Source of the DNA: an uncultured Eubacteriales bacterium
Lineage (GTDB): Bacteria; Bacillota; Clostridia; Lachnospirales; Lachnospiraceae
Length of the DNA: 47,733 bases
Direction of reading: 5' to 3'
Assembly (NCBI GenBank): GCA_900545225.1
Contig: UQXZ01000011.1
Location: 1 to 47,733 of the forward strand
The notes under the pieces were generated by a model. It searched no databases and was not told where the DNA came from. It worked only from the letters and a program-made list of their open reading frames with translations. The position numbers and the translations under genes were made by a program. Shown here piece after piece: positions 18,362 through 26,489 of this stretch (position 1 is the stretch's first letter; every line of letters begins with the position of its first letter).

Positions 18362-19624
18362 ATGAGAGACGAAACAAAATGCTTACATGCCGGATACACA
18401 CCAAAGAACGGAGAGCCAAGAGTAGTTCCTATCGTTCAGAGTACAACATACGTATACGATTCAACAGATGAAGTAGCATCAGTTTTCGATGAGCCTACAA
18501 AGTCACTTATTTATTCAAGATTTGCAAATCCTACAGTAATGGCTGTGGAAGAGAAGATTGCAGCACTTGAGGGTGGTGTAGGTGCTATGTGTACATCATC
18601 AGGTCAGGCGGCATCTCTCCTTTCAATCCTTAACTTATGTAATGCGGGAGACAGCTTTTTAGCAACAGCAGAAATTTATGGTGGAACAGTTAACTTATTC
18701 ACACATACACTTAAAAAACTCGGTATTGAGTGTATCTATATTGAGAAGGGTATGACTGACGAAGAAATTGATGCATTATTCAAGCCAAATACAAAGGCTG
18801 TATTTGGTGAGACAATTGCCAACCCTGCTCTTACAGTTCTTGATATTGAGAGATATGCCAATATTGCTCACAGACACGGAGTGCCTCTTATTGTAGATAA
18901 TACATTTGCAACTCCTGTACTCTGCAAGCCATTTGATTTTGGTGCAGATATTGTTATCCACTCAACAACAAAGTACATGGACGGCCATGCAGTTCAGGGT
19001 GGTGGTATAATCGTTGACAGCGGTAAGTTTGACTGGACAAACGGTAACTTCCCTGACTTCACAGAGCCTGATGTTACATACCACGGAATCTCATATACAG
19101 AGACATATGGTAAGGCTGCATATATTATTAAGGCAAGAATGCAGCTCATGAGAGACTTCGGAGCTTATCCTGCTGCACATTCAGCATTCCTTCTTAATCT
19201 TGGTCTTGAGACTCTTGCATTACGTATGGAAAGATACTGCGAAAATGCATTAAAGGTTGCTAAGTATTTTGAGCAGTCAGATAAGATTGAATCAGTTACA
19301 TATCCTGGATTAGAGTCTGATGAAAACCATGCACTTGCAGAGAAATACCTTAAGGGATCAAGTGGTGTTATTTCAATCGTTATCAAGGGTGGAAGAGACA
19401 ATGCCGTTAAGTTCATGGATTCATTAAAGCTTGCTTCAAATGAAGTTCACGTTGCTGATATCCGTACATGCGTACTTCATCCTGCAAGTGAGACACACAG
19501 ACAGCTTTCAGATGAGCAGCTTGTACTCGCAGGTATCGAACCTGGAATGGTTAGATTCTCTGTTGGACTTGAAAATGTTGATGATATTATCGAAGATATT
19601 GAGCAGGCACTTGCTAATATCTGA
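18362..19624 (+). CDS. O-acetylhomoserine sulfhydrylase / Cys-Met metabolism PLP enzyme
   Basis: 420 aa. PLP-dependent enzyme of the Cys/Met gamma family, most like O-acetylhomoserine aminocarboxypropyltransferase (MetY), which makes homocysteine from O-acetylhomoserine and sulfide. Seen: YSRFANPT, SSGQAASLLSILNL, the aspartate of VDNTFATP (D179) that holds the pyridine nitrogen, and the Schiff-base lysine K204 in STTKYMDGH. The long insertion after K204 (SGKFDWTNGNFPDFTEPD) is typical of MetY rather than MetB/MetC. Methionine gamma-lyase activity is a less likely alternative. TTGGAGG precedes the ATG. No SAM riboswitch is seen in the 120-base leader. Confidence 0.9.
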   Translation: MRDETKCLHAGYTPKNGEPRVVPIVQSTTYVYDSTDEVASVFDEPTKSLIYSRFANPTVMAVEEKIAALEGGVGAMCTSSGQAASLLSILNLCNAGDSFLATAEIYGGTVNLFTHTLKKLGIECIYIEKGMTDEEIDALFKPNTKAVFGETIANPALTVLDIERYANIAHRHGVPLIVDNTFATPVLCKPFDFGADIVIHSTTKYMDGHAVQGGGIIVDSGKFDWTNGNFPDFTEPDVTYHGISYTETYGKAAYIIKARMQLMRDFGAYPAAHSAFLLNLGLETLALRMERYCENALKVAKYFEQSDKIESVTYPGLESDENHALAEKYLKGSSGVISIVIKGGRDNAVKFMDSLKLASNEVHVADIRTCVLHPASETHRQLSDEQLVLAGIEPGMVRFSVGLENVDDIIEDIEQALANI

Positions 19625-19738
19625 TAGATAACAGAATTAAGAATATATCGAAAAGTGATTGATTTATTAATATCTTTTATCAGTTAATATAATTCAGTCA
19701 GATAAGATATAACTAGTAAAGTATAATAAGTTAAAATA

Positions 19739-19786
19739 AAAAAGGATTGCATCTCCGGTTATTGAAACCGAAATGCAATCCTTTTT
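19739..19786. terminator. Bidirectional terminator
   Basis: Long stem AAAAAGGATTGCAT / ATGCAATCCTTTTT with an inner CGGTT/AACCG helix. It serves the sulfhydrylase gene (+) and the small membrane protein gene (-). Confidence 0.92.
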
Positions 19787-19800
19787 ATATCTGACTTTAA

Positions 19801-20133
19801 TTAGAAAATAGAGCCAAAAACATTTGTGATATATGCAACTTTAATTGCAGAAAGTACAAGATAAAGGTTAGCAACAAAAGAAGCAATACCAATTGAAAAT
19901 CCAATGATAGCTGGTGCTGACCACTTATGTTTTGAACCGATTGCAGCTGAAATTGATAATCCAATTAAGCTGAAAATCATACCAACAAGTAAAATTGGTA
20001 ATGGGATAAGTGTAAATGAACCTACCTGAGTTGTTATTGTTCCTACAAAACCAATGATGCAGAAGATTAAACCTGTTGCTGACATTGCGTTTGCGAAAAC
20101 TTTTTCACCTCTGTGATTTGTGTTTAAAATCAT
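19801..20133 (-). CDS. Small membrane protein, possibly DUF4190-like
   Basis: 110 aa starting at ATG 20133, chosen because GAGGAGG lies 8 bases upstream; a longer frame from 20205 would run into the ferritin gene. Three hydrophobic segments are visible: about 15-40 (SATGLIFCIIGFVGTI), 45-70 (LIPLPILLVGMIFSLIGLSI) and 80-105 (APAIIGFSIGIASFVANLYLVL). The Gly/Ser/Ile-rich helices recall DUF4190-type proteins, but this is a weak resemblance. It lies 40 bases after ferritin on the same strand with no terminator between, so it is likely cotranscribed. Function unknown. Confidence 0.7.
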   Translation of the reverse strand: MILNTNHRGEKVFANAMSATGLIFCIIGFVGTITTQVGSFTLIPLPILLVGMIFSLIGLSISAAIGSKHKWSAPAIIGFSIGIASFVANLYLVLSAIKVAYITNVFGSIF

Positions 20134-20173
20134 GTCATATTCCTCCTCAATATAATATCTATAATTATAGGGA

Positions 20174-20683
20174 TTAGATTTCAAGTGAAGCTGGTGAGTA
20201 TGCACGAGCTTTTAATTCACTGTTGAGCATGTAAAGTGCTCTTGAATCATCACCGAATAATTCCATTTTAGTAACGAGATCAGAAGCATTCTTTTCTTCT
20301 TCACCCTGTTCTTTAACGAACCAGTCAAGAAGCTGCATTGTTCTGTAATCGTTGTCGCTGTTAGCAGCTGCATAGATGTTGTTAATGCATGCTGTTATGA
20401 ACTTCTCATGACGAAGAGCTTCCTGAAGTGGAGACATGTTGTCATCGAACTTGCACTCAGGCTTCTTGATAGCTTCAAACGTTACCTTCTGGCCATTGTT
20501 CTGAAGATACTTGTATAAAAGAAGTGCATGATCGAGTTCTTCCTTTGCCTGGATTTCGAACCAGTTAGCAAATCCGTCAAGTCCCTTTGACTCATAGTAA
20601 TTTGCAATATCAAGATAAACATATGATGAGAAAAGTTCATTGTTAATCTGATCGTTAATTAAAGATGATACATTTGAATGCAT
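20174..20683 (-). CDS. ftnA: Non-haem ferritin
   Basis: 169 aa from ATG 20683, with AGAGAGG 8 bases upstream; an in-frame upstream start at 20716 lies in the promoter leader. Ferritin oxidises Fe(II) and stores it as a 24-mer mineral cage. Ferroxidase residues are all present: E16, E49, H52, E93, E125/Q126 and E129 (EELDH and KEQGEEE). Length and the helix order fit bacterial FtnA with no haem-binding Met of bacterioferritin evident. It has a strong promoter of its own and shares its transcript with a small membrane protein. Confidence 0.95.
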   Translation of the reverse strand: MHSNVSSLINDQINNELFSSYVYLDIANYYESKGLDGFANWFEIQAKEELDHALLLYKYLQNNGQKVTFEAIKKPECKFDDNMSPLQEALRHEKFITACINNIYAAANSDNDYRTMQLLDWFVKEQGEEEKNASDLVTKMELFGDDSRALYMLNSELKARAYSPASLEI

Positions 20684-20720
20684 AGTAATAACCTCTCTTA
20701 AAATATAAATTTGCACACTA

Positions 20721-20749
20721 ATTATAAATTATTATTATGTGTTGGTCAA
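20721..20749 (-). promoter_or_regulatory. Ferritin promoter
   Basis: Minus strand TTGACC, 17-bp spacer, TATAAT (plus-strand ATTATA at 20721-20726), 37 bp before the ferritin ATG. Near-consensus sigma-A site. No clear Fur or PerR box was recognised around it. Confidence 0.75.
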
Positions 20750-20791
20750 AAGTAATTTAAGAAAATTTTAATTTTTTTTAAAGAATCTATA

Positions 20792-20833
20792 AAAAATCTC
20801 TACGCTGCTAAATTCAACAGCGTAGAGATTTTT
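20792..20833 (-). terminator. Terminator of the processive GT2 gene
   Basis: Stem AAAAATCTCTACGCTG / CAGCGTAGAGATTTTT, 16 perfect pairs with a 10-base loop, 30 bases past the stop codon of the minus-strand gene. Confidence 0.9.
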
Positions 20834-20862
20834 AAATGTATATTTATCTGTTTATATTGTAA

Positions 20863-22218
20863 TTATTTTACAAGTTCAGTCTTTTCATTACAGAGGTCTG
20901 CGGCTGTTTTGCTCACAGTATGTTTGATTGGTCTCCATGTAACCTTTGTGAAGAGTGCAAAGAAGGCCATTGGTAAATATGTGAACATAAAGAATGGATA
21001 TGTAAACAGATATAATATTTTCTTACTGTTTGGCGCAATGATCTTGTCCCATTCTGTTATTATGGTGAATAATCCCCAGATAAATGTTACAAGATAGAAC
21101 TGAACAATACCTGTAATTATTGCTGTAATAGTTTCAGGTACCATGGCCATTGCCGCATCCATGTCCTTAATATTAAGTCCTACAGATACACACATGATTC
21201 CAGCACTTATTAATGTAAATATTGTAGATGGTGCAAGAGTCATAAATGCATCGTACTTTGAAAGCATCATAGATGGCTTTGAGAAAAAATTTCTGAATAA
21301 CTTATATCCATAATGCCACTGAACCTGGTAGAAGCCCTTAGTCCAGCGCATACGCTGATGCCATGACTGCATAAATGTTGTAGGCTGTTCATCATAGAAC
21401 ATGGCATCCTTTGCATATCCAATCTTTTCATTGTTAGAAATGAGATGAGCAGATAATTGGATATCCTCTGTCATAAGGTTGAAATGCCATCCCTTATTTT
21501 CTTCTATAATTTCACTGCTTACTAAGTATCCTGTACCTGAAACCATGGTACTTGATTTGAGAAGCTTACGTGAATTATTGAGGTACTTTGCTTCACGCAT
21601 AAATGCGATTGAGTAACCTGCAGTTATCCAGTTTGTACCGAAGTTCTTAGAGTTTCTGTAACCTGTTACAACTCTGTATCCCTTGCAGAACTCGTTATTC
21701 ATTGCACGTGTAAAGTCCTTACCTACAATATTATCTGCATCGAAAATAAAGTATCCGTCATAAGCTCTGTATGAACCATAATCGGCATTTATTTTATTGA
21801 AAAGATAATTAAGAGCATATGATTTACCTACCTGCTCGTCATTAAATCTTTCATATACAACGGCGCCGGCTTCTCTGGCAACATCTGCAGTTTTATCAGT
21901 GCAGTTATCAGCAACAACGAAAACATCTATCATATCTGAAGGATAATTCTGCTGTCTGATACTTTCTATTAAGTTGGCGATAACATTTTCCTCATTACGG
22001 GCAGCTATTACAAAACCAAATCTGTGGGGCTCGCCGTCTTTCTCGATGAAATCTTCGGCCTTGGCAACACCGTTAAGAATGTCTTTATACTGGTTGTTTT
22101 TCTGTATTCTTGTTTTTATTTCATCAATAAGTGAAACAAGAATATAGAAGAACTGATAACCAAACATAGCAATTACCATTATGGTAAGTATGAGGCTGAT
22201 TACGTTTATAACATCCAT
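20863..22218 (-). CDS. Processive GT2 polysaccharide synthase-like membrane protein
   Basis: 451 aa. N-terminal membrane helix (5-27), a cytosolic GT-A domain, and about three C-terminal helices (about 330-435), the layout of cellulose, hyaluronan and PNAG synthases. Catalytic signature is complete: VADNCTD (103-109), DAD (160-162), TED (250-252) and QRMRW (288-292). The QxxRW motif predicts a processive beta-polymerase or a lipid glycosyltransferase of this fold. No bcs, pga or has partner genes are beside it, so the product is unknown. It has a consensus promoter flanked by two copies of a 25-bp repeat. Confidence 0.92.
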   Translation of the reverse strand: MDVINVISLILTIMVIAMFGYQFFYILVSLIDEIKTRIQKNNQYKDILNGVAKAEDFIEKDGEPHRFGFVIAARNEENVIANLIESIRQQNYPSDMIDVFVVADNCTDKTADVAREAGAVVYERFNDEQVGKSYALNYLFNKINADYGSYRAYDGYFIFDADNIVGKDFTRAMNNEFCKGYRVVTGYRNSKNFGTNWITAGYSIAFMREAKYLNNSRKLLKSSTMVSGTGYLVSSEIIEENKGWHFNLMTEDIQLSAHLISNNEKIGYAKDAMFYDEQPTTFMQSWHQRMRWTKGFYQVQWHYGYKLFRNFFSKPSMMLSKYDAFMTLAPSTIFTLISAGIMCVSVGLNIKDMDAAMAMVPETITAIITGIVQFYLVTFIWGLFTIITEWDKIIAPNSKKILYLFTYPFFMFTYLPMAFFALFTKVTWRPIKHTVSKTAADLCNEKTELVK

Positions 22219-22232
22219 ATTGATTAACCTCT

Positions 22233-22257
22233 ATTTGTACACAATTTATTTACATTT
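22233..22257. repeat. 25-bp direct repeat copy A at the GT2 synthase promoter
   Basis: ATTTGTACACAATTTATTTA and five further bases, matching copy B (22317-22341) at 22 of 25 positions. It lies in the 5' leader, 15 bp before the GT2 start. Contains the palindrome TGTACA. Confidence 0.6.
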
Positions 22258-22276
22258 AATTATTAATTCGGTTACA

Positions 22277-22304
22277 AGTATAACATTATATGCTTTACTG
22301 TCAA
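22277..22304 (-). promoter_or_regulatory. Promoter of the GT2 synthase gene
   Basis: Minus strand TTGACA (plus 22299-22304), 16-bp spacer, TATACT (plus 22277-22282). It lies between the two 25-bp repeats. Confidence 0.7.
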
Positions 22305-22316
22305 TTATAATTCAAA

Positions 22317-22341
22317 ATTTGTACATAATTTGTTTACAATT
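22317..22341. repeat. 25-bp direct repeat copy B upstream of the GT2 promoter
   Basis: ATTTGTACATAATTTGTTTA and five further bases. Begins 84 bp from copy A, close to eight helical turns, so bound proteins would face the same side of the helix. A regulator is implied but unidentified. Confidence 0.6.
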
Positions 22342-22392
22342 TCATTTATTCGATTACAGAAAATGGCTTATATAAACATTTATTCGAATTTA

Positions 22393-22401
22393 TGCTATAA
22401 T
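22393..22401 (+). promoter_or_regulatory. Extended -10 promoter of the DUF815 gene
   Basis: TGCTATAAT gives a perfect -10 with a TGN extension, about 100 bases before the ATG. No good -35, as is common with extended -10 sites. Confidence 0.5.
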
Positions 22402-22423
22402 AACCGGAATACAAATTAAACAA

Positions 22424-22474
22424 TATCTTATTCCTATAAGTATCTTATTTCCATAGGGATCTTATTCCTATAAG
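22424..22474. repeat. Three tandem 16-18 bp repeats in the DUF815 leader
   Basis: Copies at 22424-22440, 22441-22458 and 22459-22474. Outer copies share ATCTTATTCCTATAAG; the middle is diverged (TATCTTATTTCCATAGGG). The core CTTAT-TCCT-ATAAG is itself an inverted repeat. The array lies after the -10 and ends 9 bases before the AAGGAG ribosome-binding site. Confidence 0.7.
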
Positions 22475-22497
22475 TGTAAATTAAGGAGATATATCAT

Positions 22498-23832
22498 ATG
22501 TATAATTTAACATCTCAGTTTATTATGTATAACCAGGTGGCATCTGAGGGAACACTTTTAGACAGATTATCCTGTGTATATGAGAAGTACGAAAAATATA
22601 AAAAGAATAAAGACGACGATAAGAAGTCTAAGAAATCAGAACTTGTAAGAGAAGTTTATGATGTAATCAACAATCTTTTAAAGATTGCCACAACAAATGG
22701 ATTTGACGGTAATTTATGGCAGAACTATTTAACATATCTCATTATTACAGATGAGAACTCATTTAGTATTGTAAGTGAAAAGCAGGGAGCAAAGGATGGA
22801 ACTGTAAATGATTTTGCCATGAATGATTTTGGCATATTCAGAGAGCTTTTCGCATTTAATTTTTCAGGTCTTGAAGAATACTTAGGTATTAACTGTTTCA
22901 CAAAAATCTGTAACTACAAGTCAATAAAGAAGCACGAGCTTATGTACAACAGAGATATAAGTGAATGTGTTCAGGTGTTAAGCAACACACTTGCAGGTGC
23001 AGAGTCAGACGAAGACTTCTTTAATATAGTTACTGAGTTCTATAAGAATGTGGGTGTTGGCCTCTTTGGTCTTAATAAGGCATTCAGAATCAGTGAGAAG
23101 AGAGATAATGACTTTGATTTCCTTTCTGTAAGCAATATGGAAAAGGTTATGTTATGCGATCTCGTTGGTTATCACAGACAAAAAGAAATGCTTATGGAAA
23201 ATACAGAGAGCTTCTTAAATGGAAAGAAAGCCAACAATGTTCTTCTCTATGGAGACAGTGGTACAGGAAAGTCAACTTCTATTAAGGCCATTGTAAATGA
23301 ATATTACAGCCAGGGCTTAAGAATGATTGAAATATATAAGCACCAGTTTAAATATATTTCAGGTATCATAAGCAGAATTAAAAACAGAGGATATAAGTTC
23401 ATTATATATATGGATGATTTATCATTTGAAGATAATGAAACGGAATACAAGTACTTAAAGGCTGTTATGGAAGGTGGCGTGGAAACAAAGCCGGATAACA
23501 TTCTTATTTATGCAACATCCAACAGAAGACATTTAATTAAGGAAACATGGAATGACAAGAATGACATGGAACATTCACAGGATCTCCACCGTTCAGATAC
23601 TGTAGAAGAGAAAATGTCACTCGTTAACAGATTTGGTGTAAAGATTAACTACGGTAAGCCAACACCACCTGAGTATCTTGAGATTGTAGATTATCTTGCC
23701 AAGTTAAATGGTATAAATGAGGACCCTGAAGAGCTTCATAGAAAAGCCAATGCATGGGGAATCAGAAACGGCGGTATTTCAGGAAGAACTGCAGAACAGT
23801 TTATCCACCACATTATTGGAAGTAAGAATTAA
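22498..23832 (+). CDS. AAA+ ATPase of the DUF815 family
   Basis: 444 aa. A helical N-terminal half (1-215, with a charged K/D stretch near 30-50) precedes an AAA+ core: Walker A GDSGTGKST (252-260), GLRMIEIYKHQF, Walker B FIIYMDDLSFE (301-311), sensor 1 IYATSNRRHLI and a VNRFGVKINY sensor/arginine region. This matches DUF815, an uncharacterised P-loop family. The client is unknown; no partner membrane gene is adjacent. It is followed by ruvAB with a 116-base gap. AAGGAG precedes the ATG. Confidence 0.88.
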   Translation: MYNLTSQFIMYNQVASEGTLLDRLSCVYEKYEKYKKNKDDDKKSKKSELVREVYDVINNLLKIATTNGFDGNLWQNYLTYLIITDENSFSIVSEKQGAKDGTVNDFAMNDFGIFRELFAFNFSGLEEYLGINCFTKICNYKSIKKHELMYNRDISECVQVLSNTLAGAESDEDFFNIVTEFYKNVGVGLFGLNKAFRISEKRDNDFDFLSVSNMEKVMLCDLVGYHRQKEMLMENTESFLNGKKANNVLLYGDSGTGKSTSIKAIVNEYYSQGLRMIEIYKHQFKYISGIISRIKNRGYKFIIYMDDLSFEDNETEYKYLKAVMEGGVETKPDNILIYATSNRRHLIKETWNDKNDMEHSQDLHRSDTVEEKMSLVNRFGVKINYGKPTPPEYLEIVDYLAKLNGINEDPEELHRKANAWGIRNGGISGRTAEQFIHHIIGSKN

Positions 23833-23948
23833 TATATAAAGACTTATATTAAGAGTTAAATATAAGAATTGATTATAAAACATATAGGAATATATTTTTA
23901 TAAGAAGAATACTTATAAAAGTATACTTATATAGGAAGGGTTTAGATT

Positions 23949-24548
23949 TTGATAGCATATGTAAAGGGTGTCCTTGCCGTTGTCGGACAGGATTCAATTA
24001 TCATAGATAAGGGCGGAATTGGAATTAATATAAATGTTCCGGTAAGTATAATATCTACACTTCCTTCAATTGGAAGCGAGGTTAAGGTATTTACATATAC
24101 ATATGTAAGGGAAGATGCCATTGCACTCTACGGATTGATGACAATGGACGACCTGGATGTTTTCAAGCTTCTGATAAATGTAAATGGCGTAGGAACTAAA
24201 ACTGCTCTCGGTATACTCTCTGCCATAACTCCGAATGAACTGAGACTTGCCGTTATTTCAGCGGATTATAAAACAATTACAAAGGCGCCGGGAATCGGGA
24301 AGAAATCAGCCGAGAGAATTGTGCTTGAGCTCAGAGATAAAGTTAAAATGGTAATCGAGGACGATTCATATATAGCTGTCGATAGTGGAGATGTAGCTAA
24401 GTCAGACAGTGTAAATATCGCCCTTGAAGCTCTTGTATCTCTCGGATTCAACTATGGCGAGGCGGCAAAGGCCGTTAAGCAGGTGGATAATTACGAGGAA
24501 ATGGATGATGAGTCACTTATAAAGGCGGCATTGAAACATTTATCATAA
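23949..24548 (+). CDS. ruvA: Holliday junction branch-migration protein RuvA
   Basis: 199 aa. RuvA binds four-way junctions and loads RuvB. The start is TTG: the conserved MIAYVKG N-terminus begins there and GGAAGGG lies upstream. OB-fold domain (1-63), two helix-hairpin-helix motifs (LINVNGVGTKTALGIL about 76-91; APGIGKKSAERIVLEL about 111-126), acidic linker, and C-terminal RuvB-binding domain (ALVSLGFNYGEAAKAV). ruvC is absent, as in most Firmicutes. Confidence 0.97.
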   Translation: MIAYVKGVLAVVGQDSIIIDKGGIGININVPVSIISTLPSIGSEVKVFTYTYVREDAIALYGLMTMDDLDVFKLLINVNGVGTKTALGILSAITPNELRLAVISADYKTITKAPGIGKKSAERIVLELRDKVKMVIEDDSYIAVDSGDVAKSDSVNIALEALVSLGFNYGEAAKAVKQVDNYEEMDDESLIKAALKHLS

Positions 24549-24582
24549 TATGAGTTTTTTCATATTATATAAGGAGAGAAAA

Positions 24583-25584
24583 ATGGATAATAGAATAATT
24601 TCAACAGAGATTATTCCGGAAGATGAAAACAGCGAAACTCTTCTCAGACCTAAAAAGCTTAAAGACTATATAGGACAGAAGAAGGTCAGAGATAATCTTG
24701 CCGTATATATGGAAGCTGCAAAACTCCGTAAGGAACCATTAGACCATGTACTCTTATATGGTCCGCCGGGATTGGGAAAAACCACATTGTCGGGAATTAT
24801 TGCTGAGGAAATGGGAACCAACATGAAAATCACAAGTGGCCCTGCAATAGAAAAACCTGGAGAGCTTGCGGCAATACTTAACGGACTGTCAGAGGGCGAT
24901 GTCCTCTTTATTGATGAGATACACCGTTTAAACAGACAGGTGGAAGAAGTTCTCTATCCGGCCATGGAAGATTTCTGTATAGATATTATTATCGGTAAGG
25001 GCGGAGCTGCCCGTTCCATAAGAATAGATTTACCGAAGTTTACTCTTGTGGGAGCTACAACAAGAGCAGGTCTTCTTTCAGCTCCGCTCAGAGACAGATT
25101 TGGAATAATTGACAGACTTGAATATTACTCAGTGGATGAATTGAAGGACATTATCGTTCGTTCAGCATCTGTATTGGGAATAGATATTGATGATGAAGGG
25201 GCATTTGAGCTTGCCAGAAGATCAAGAGGAACTCCAAGACTTGCCAACAGACTTCTTAAGAGAATAAGAGATTATGCACAAGTTAAGTTTGACGGTAAGA
25301 TTACAAAAGAGGCAGCGGATTACGGATTAAATCTCCTCGAAGTTGATTCCAACGGACTGGATAAGAGTGACAGAAAGATTTTAGAGAAAATAATCACTCA
25401 GTTTTCAGGTGGTCCGGTGGGGATTGAAGCACTGGCTGCAGCCCTTGGAGAAGATTCCGGGACACTGGAAGACGTATATGAACCATATCTTGTGCAAAAT
25501 GAATACATAAGCAGAACAAGAACGGGACGAATCGCCACTGACAAGGCATACAGGGCCGTTGGAATAGATAAAACGGAAGATTAA
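24583..25584 (+). CDS. ruvB: Holliday junction helicase RuvB
   Basis: 333 aa from ATG 24583, which has AAGGAGAG upstream; the ATG at 24550 would add an unlikely MSFFILYKERK stretch. AAA+ motor for branch migration. Walker A GPPGLGKTT (about 60), Walker B VLFIDEIHRL, sensor 1 LVGATTRAGLLSAPLRDRFG, sensor 2 RSRGTPRLANRLL, and the winged-helix DNA-binding domain at the C-terminus (FSGGPVGIEALAAALGED; TRTGRIATDKAY). 34 bases after ruvA, one operon. Confidence 0.98.
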   Translation: MDNRIISTEIIPEDENSETLLRPKKLKDYIGQKKVRDNLAVYMEAAKLRKEPLDHVLLYGPPGLGKTTLSGIIAEEMGTNMKITSGPAIEKPGELAAILNGLSEGDVLFIDEIHRLNRQVEEVLYPAMEDFCIDIIIGKGGAARSIRIDLPKFTLVGATTRAGLLSAPLRDRFGIIDRLEYYSVDELKDIIVRSASVLGIDIDDEGAFELARRSRGTPRLANRLLKRIRDYAQVKFDGKITKEAADYGLNLLEVDSNGLDKSDRKILEKIITQFSGGPVGIEALAAALGEDSGTLEDVYEPYLVQNEYISRTRTGRIATDKAYRAVGIDKTED

Positions 25585-25601
25585 GCAGTTAAGCTATTAA
25601 T

Positions 25602-25642
25602 GCGCATATAGCTTTTAGCGCATATAGCTTATTGCGCATATA
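25602..25642. repeat. 16-bp-period tandem repeat after ruvB
   Basis: GCGCATATAGCTT at 25602-25614 and 25618-25630, then GCGCATATA at 25634-25642; spacing is exactly 16. Lies between the ruvB stop and its terminator. No function is evident. Confidence 0.75.
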
Positions 25643-25677
25643 ATATAGTAGATATTCAAATAAATACTACATATAGA

Positions 25678-25708
25678 AGACAGTCGTACACATACGGCTG
25701 TCTTTTTT
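25678..25708 (+). terminator. ruvB terminator
   Basis: AGACAGTCGT / ACGGCTGTCT (one T-G pair), 6-base loop, followed by TTTTT. Confidence 0.9.
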
Positions 25709-25909
25709 GTTGTTTTGCCACAAAATCCGATATTTAAGCACATAAAACCACCACAATAATATAAATAAAAATTTAATAATTAGGCTGAAAATGCATACTA
25801 AATACATATTGACACAACATACAGTGTTATATATCGTTAAATACAACAAGATATGACAAAAACATAGGCTTTTCCCATATAAATCTGCGAATGATGCTCA
25901 AATTAAAAC

Positions 25910-25982
25910 TTGTAATTTCTGCCATATGATATAAAATAAATAGAAAAGTGGTAAAAAGTAGTAGATTGTGGTGGACTGTGGT
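25910..25982 (+). promoter_or_regulatory. mraZ promoter and MraZ-box array
   Basis: A possible promoter is TTGTAA (25910-25915), 16 bp, TAAAAT (25932-25937). From 25948 four pentamers follow at exactly 10-bp steps: GTGGT (25948), GTAGT (25958), GTGGT (25968), GTGGT (25978). MraZ is known to bind short G-rich direct repeats with one-helical-turn spacing in front of its own operon, so this is very likely the autoregulatory operator, placed over the start of transcription. The preceding 25709-25909 is AT-rich and holds nothing I can name. Confidence 0.75.
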
Positions 25983-26018
25983 GGAACATGGCCAGGAAGT
26001 TTTAGGAGGGTATGCTTT

Positions 26019-26459
26019 ATGTTTATGGGTGAATTCATACATTCCATAGATGCAAAAGGGCGTATAATTATGCCTTCCAAGTTCCGTGATGAAGTGCCGG
26101 AGGGGAGCTTCGTCATCACCAGAGGGTTAGATGGATGTCTGTTTGTGTATACTGAAGAGGAATGGGCTGCATTTGACAGCAAGTTACAGAGTTTACCGCT
26201 TATTAACAAAGGAACCAGACAGCTTAACAGATTCTTCCATGCAGGTGTAACTGTAGTTGAACCTGATAAGCAAGGACGAGTGCTTATACCTGCAACTCTT
26301 AGAGAATATGCTGCATTAGACAAAGACGTATGTCTTGTGGGCATGGGTAATAAGATTGAAGTATGGAGTAAGGAACGTTGGGAGACAAATGTTAACTCTA
26401 TCGGAGATGACATTGATTCGGTTCTTAGCGATATGGAAGAGTTGGGTTTCACTATTTAA
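26019..26459 (+). CDS. mraZ: Transcriptional regulator MraZ
   Basis: 146 aa from ATG 26019, with AGGAGGG 8 bases upstream; the in-frame GTG at 25968 lies within the operator repeats and is rejected. Two AbrB-like swapped-hairpin halves are visible, each with the DxxGR signature: SIDAKGRIIMPSKFR and EPDKQGRVLIPATLREYA. First gene of the dcw cell-division and wall cluster and its DNA-binding autorepressor. Confidence 0.97.
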   Translation: MFMGEFIHSIDAKGRIIMPSKFRDEVPEGSFVITRGLDGCLFVYTEEEWAAFDSKLQSLPLINKGTRQLNRFFHAGVTVVEPDKQGRVLIPATLREYAALDKDVCLVGMGNKIEVWSKERWETNVNSIGDDIDSVLSDMEELGFTI

Positions 26460-26489
26460 TGTGAAATCCGTAATGTTTTGGAGGTTGTA

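Noticed and set aside
24550..24582. Upstream ATG for ruvB
   Set aside because: Would add a non-conserved MSFFILYKERK stretch with no ribosome-binding site; AAGGAG stands before ATG 24583.
25898..26452. 184-codon minus-strand frame opposite mraZ
   Set aside because: Shadow of mraZ; no ribosome-binding site, low-quality composition, and it crosses the mraZ operator.
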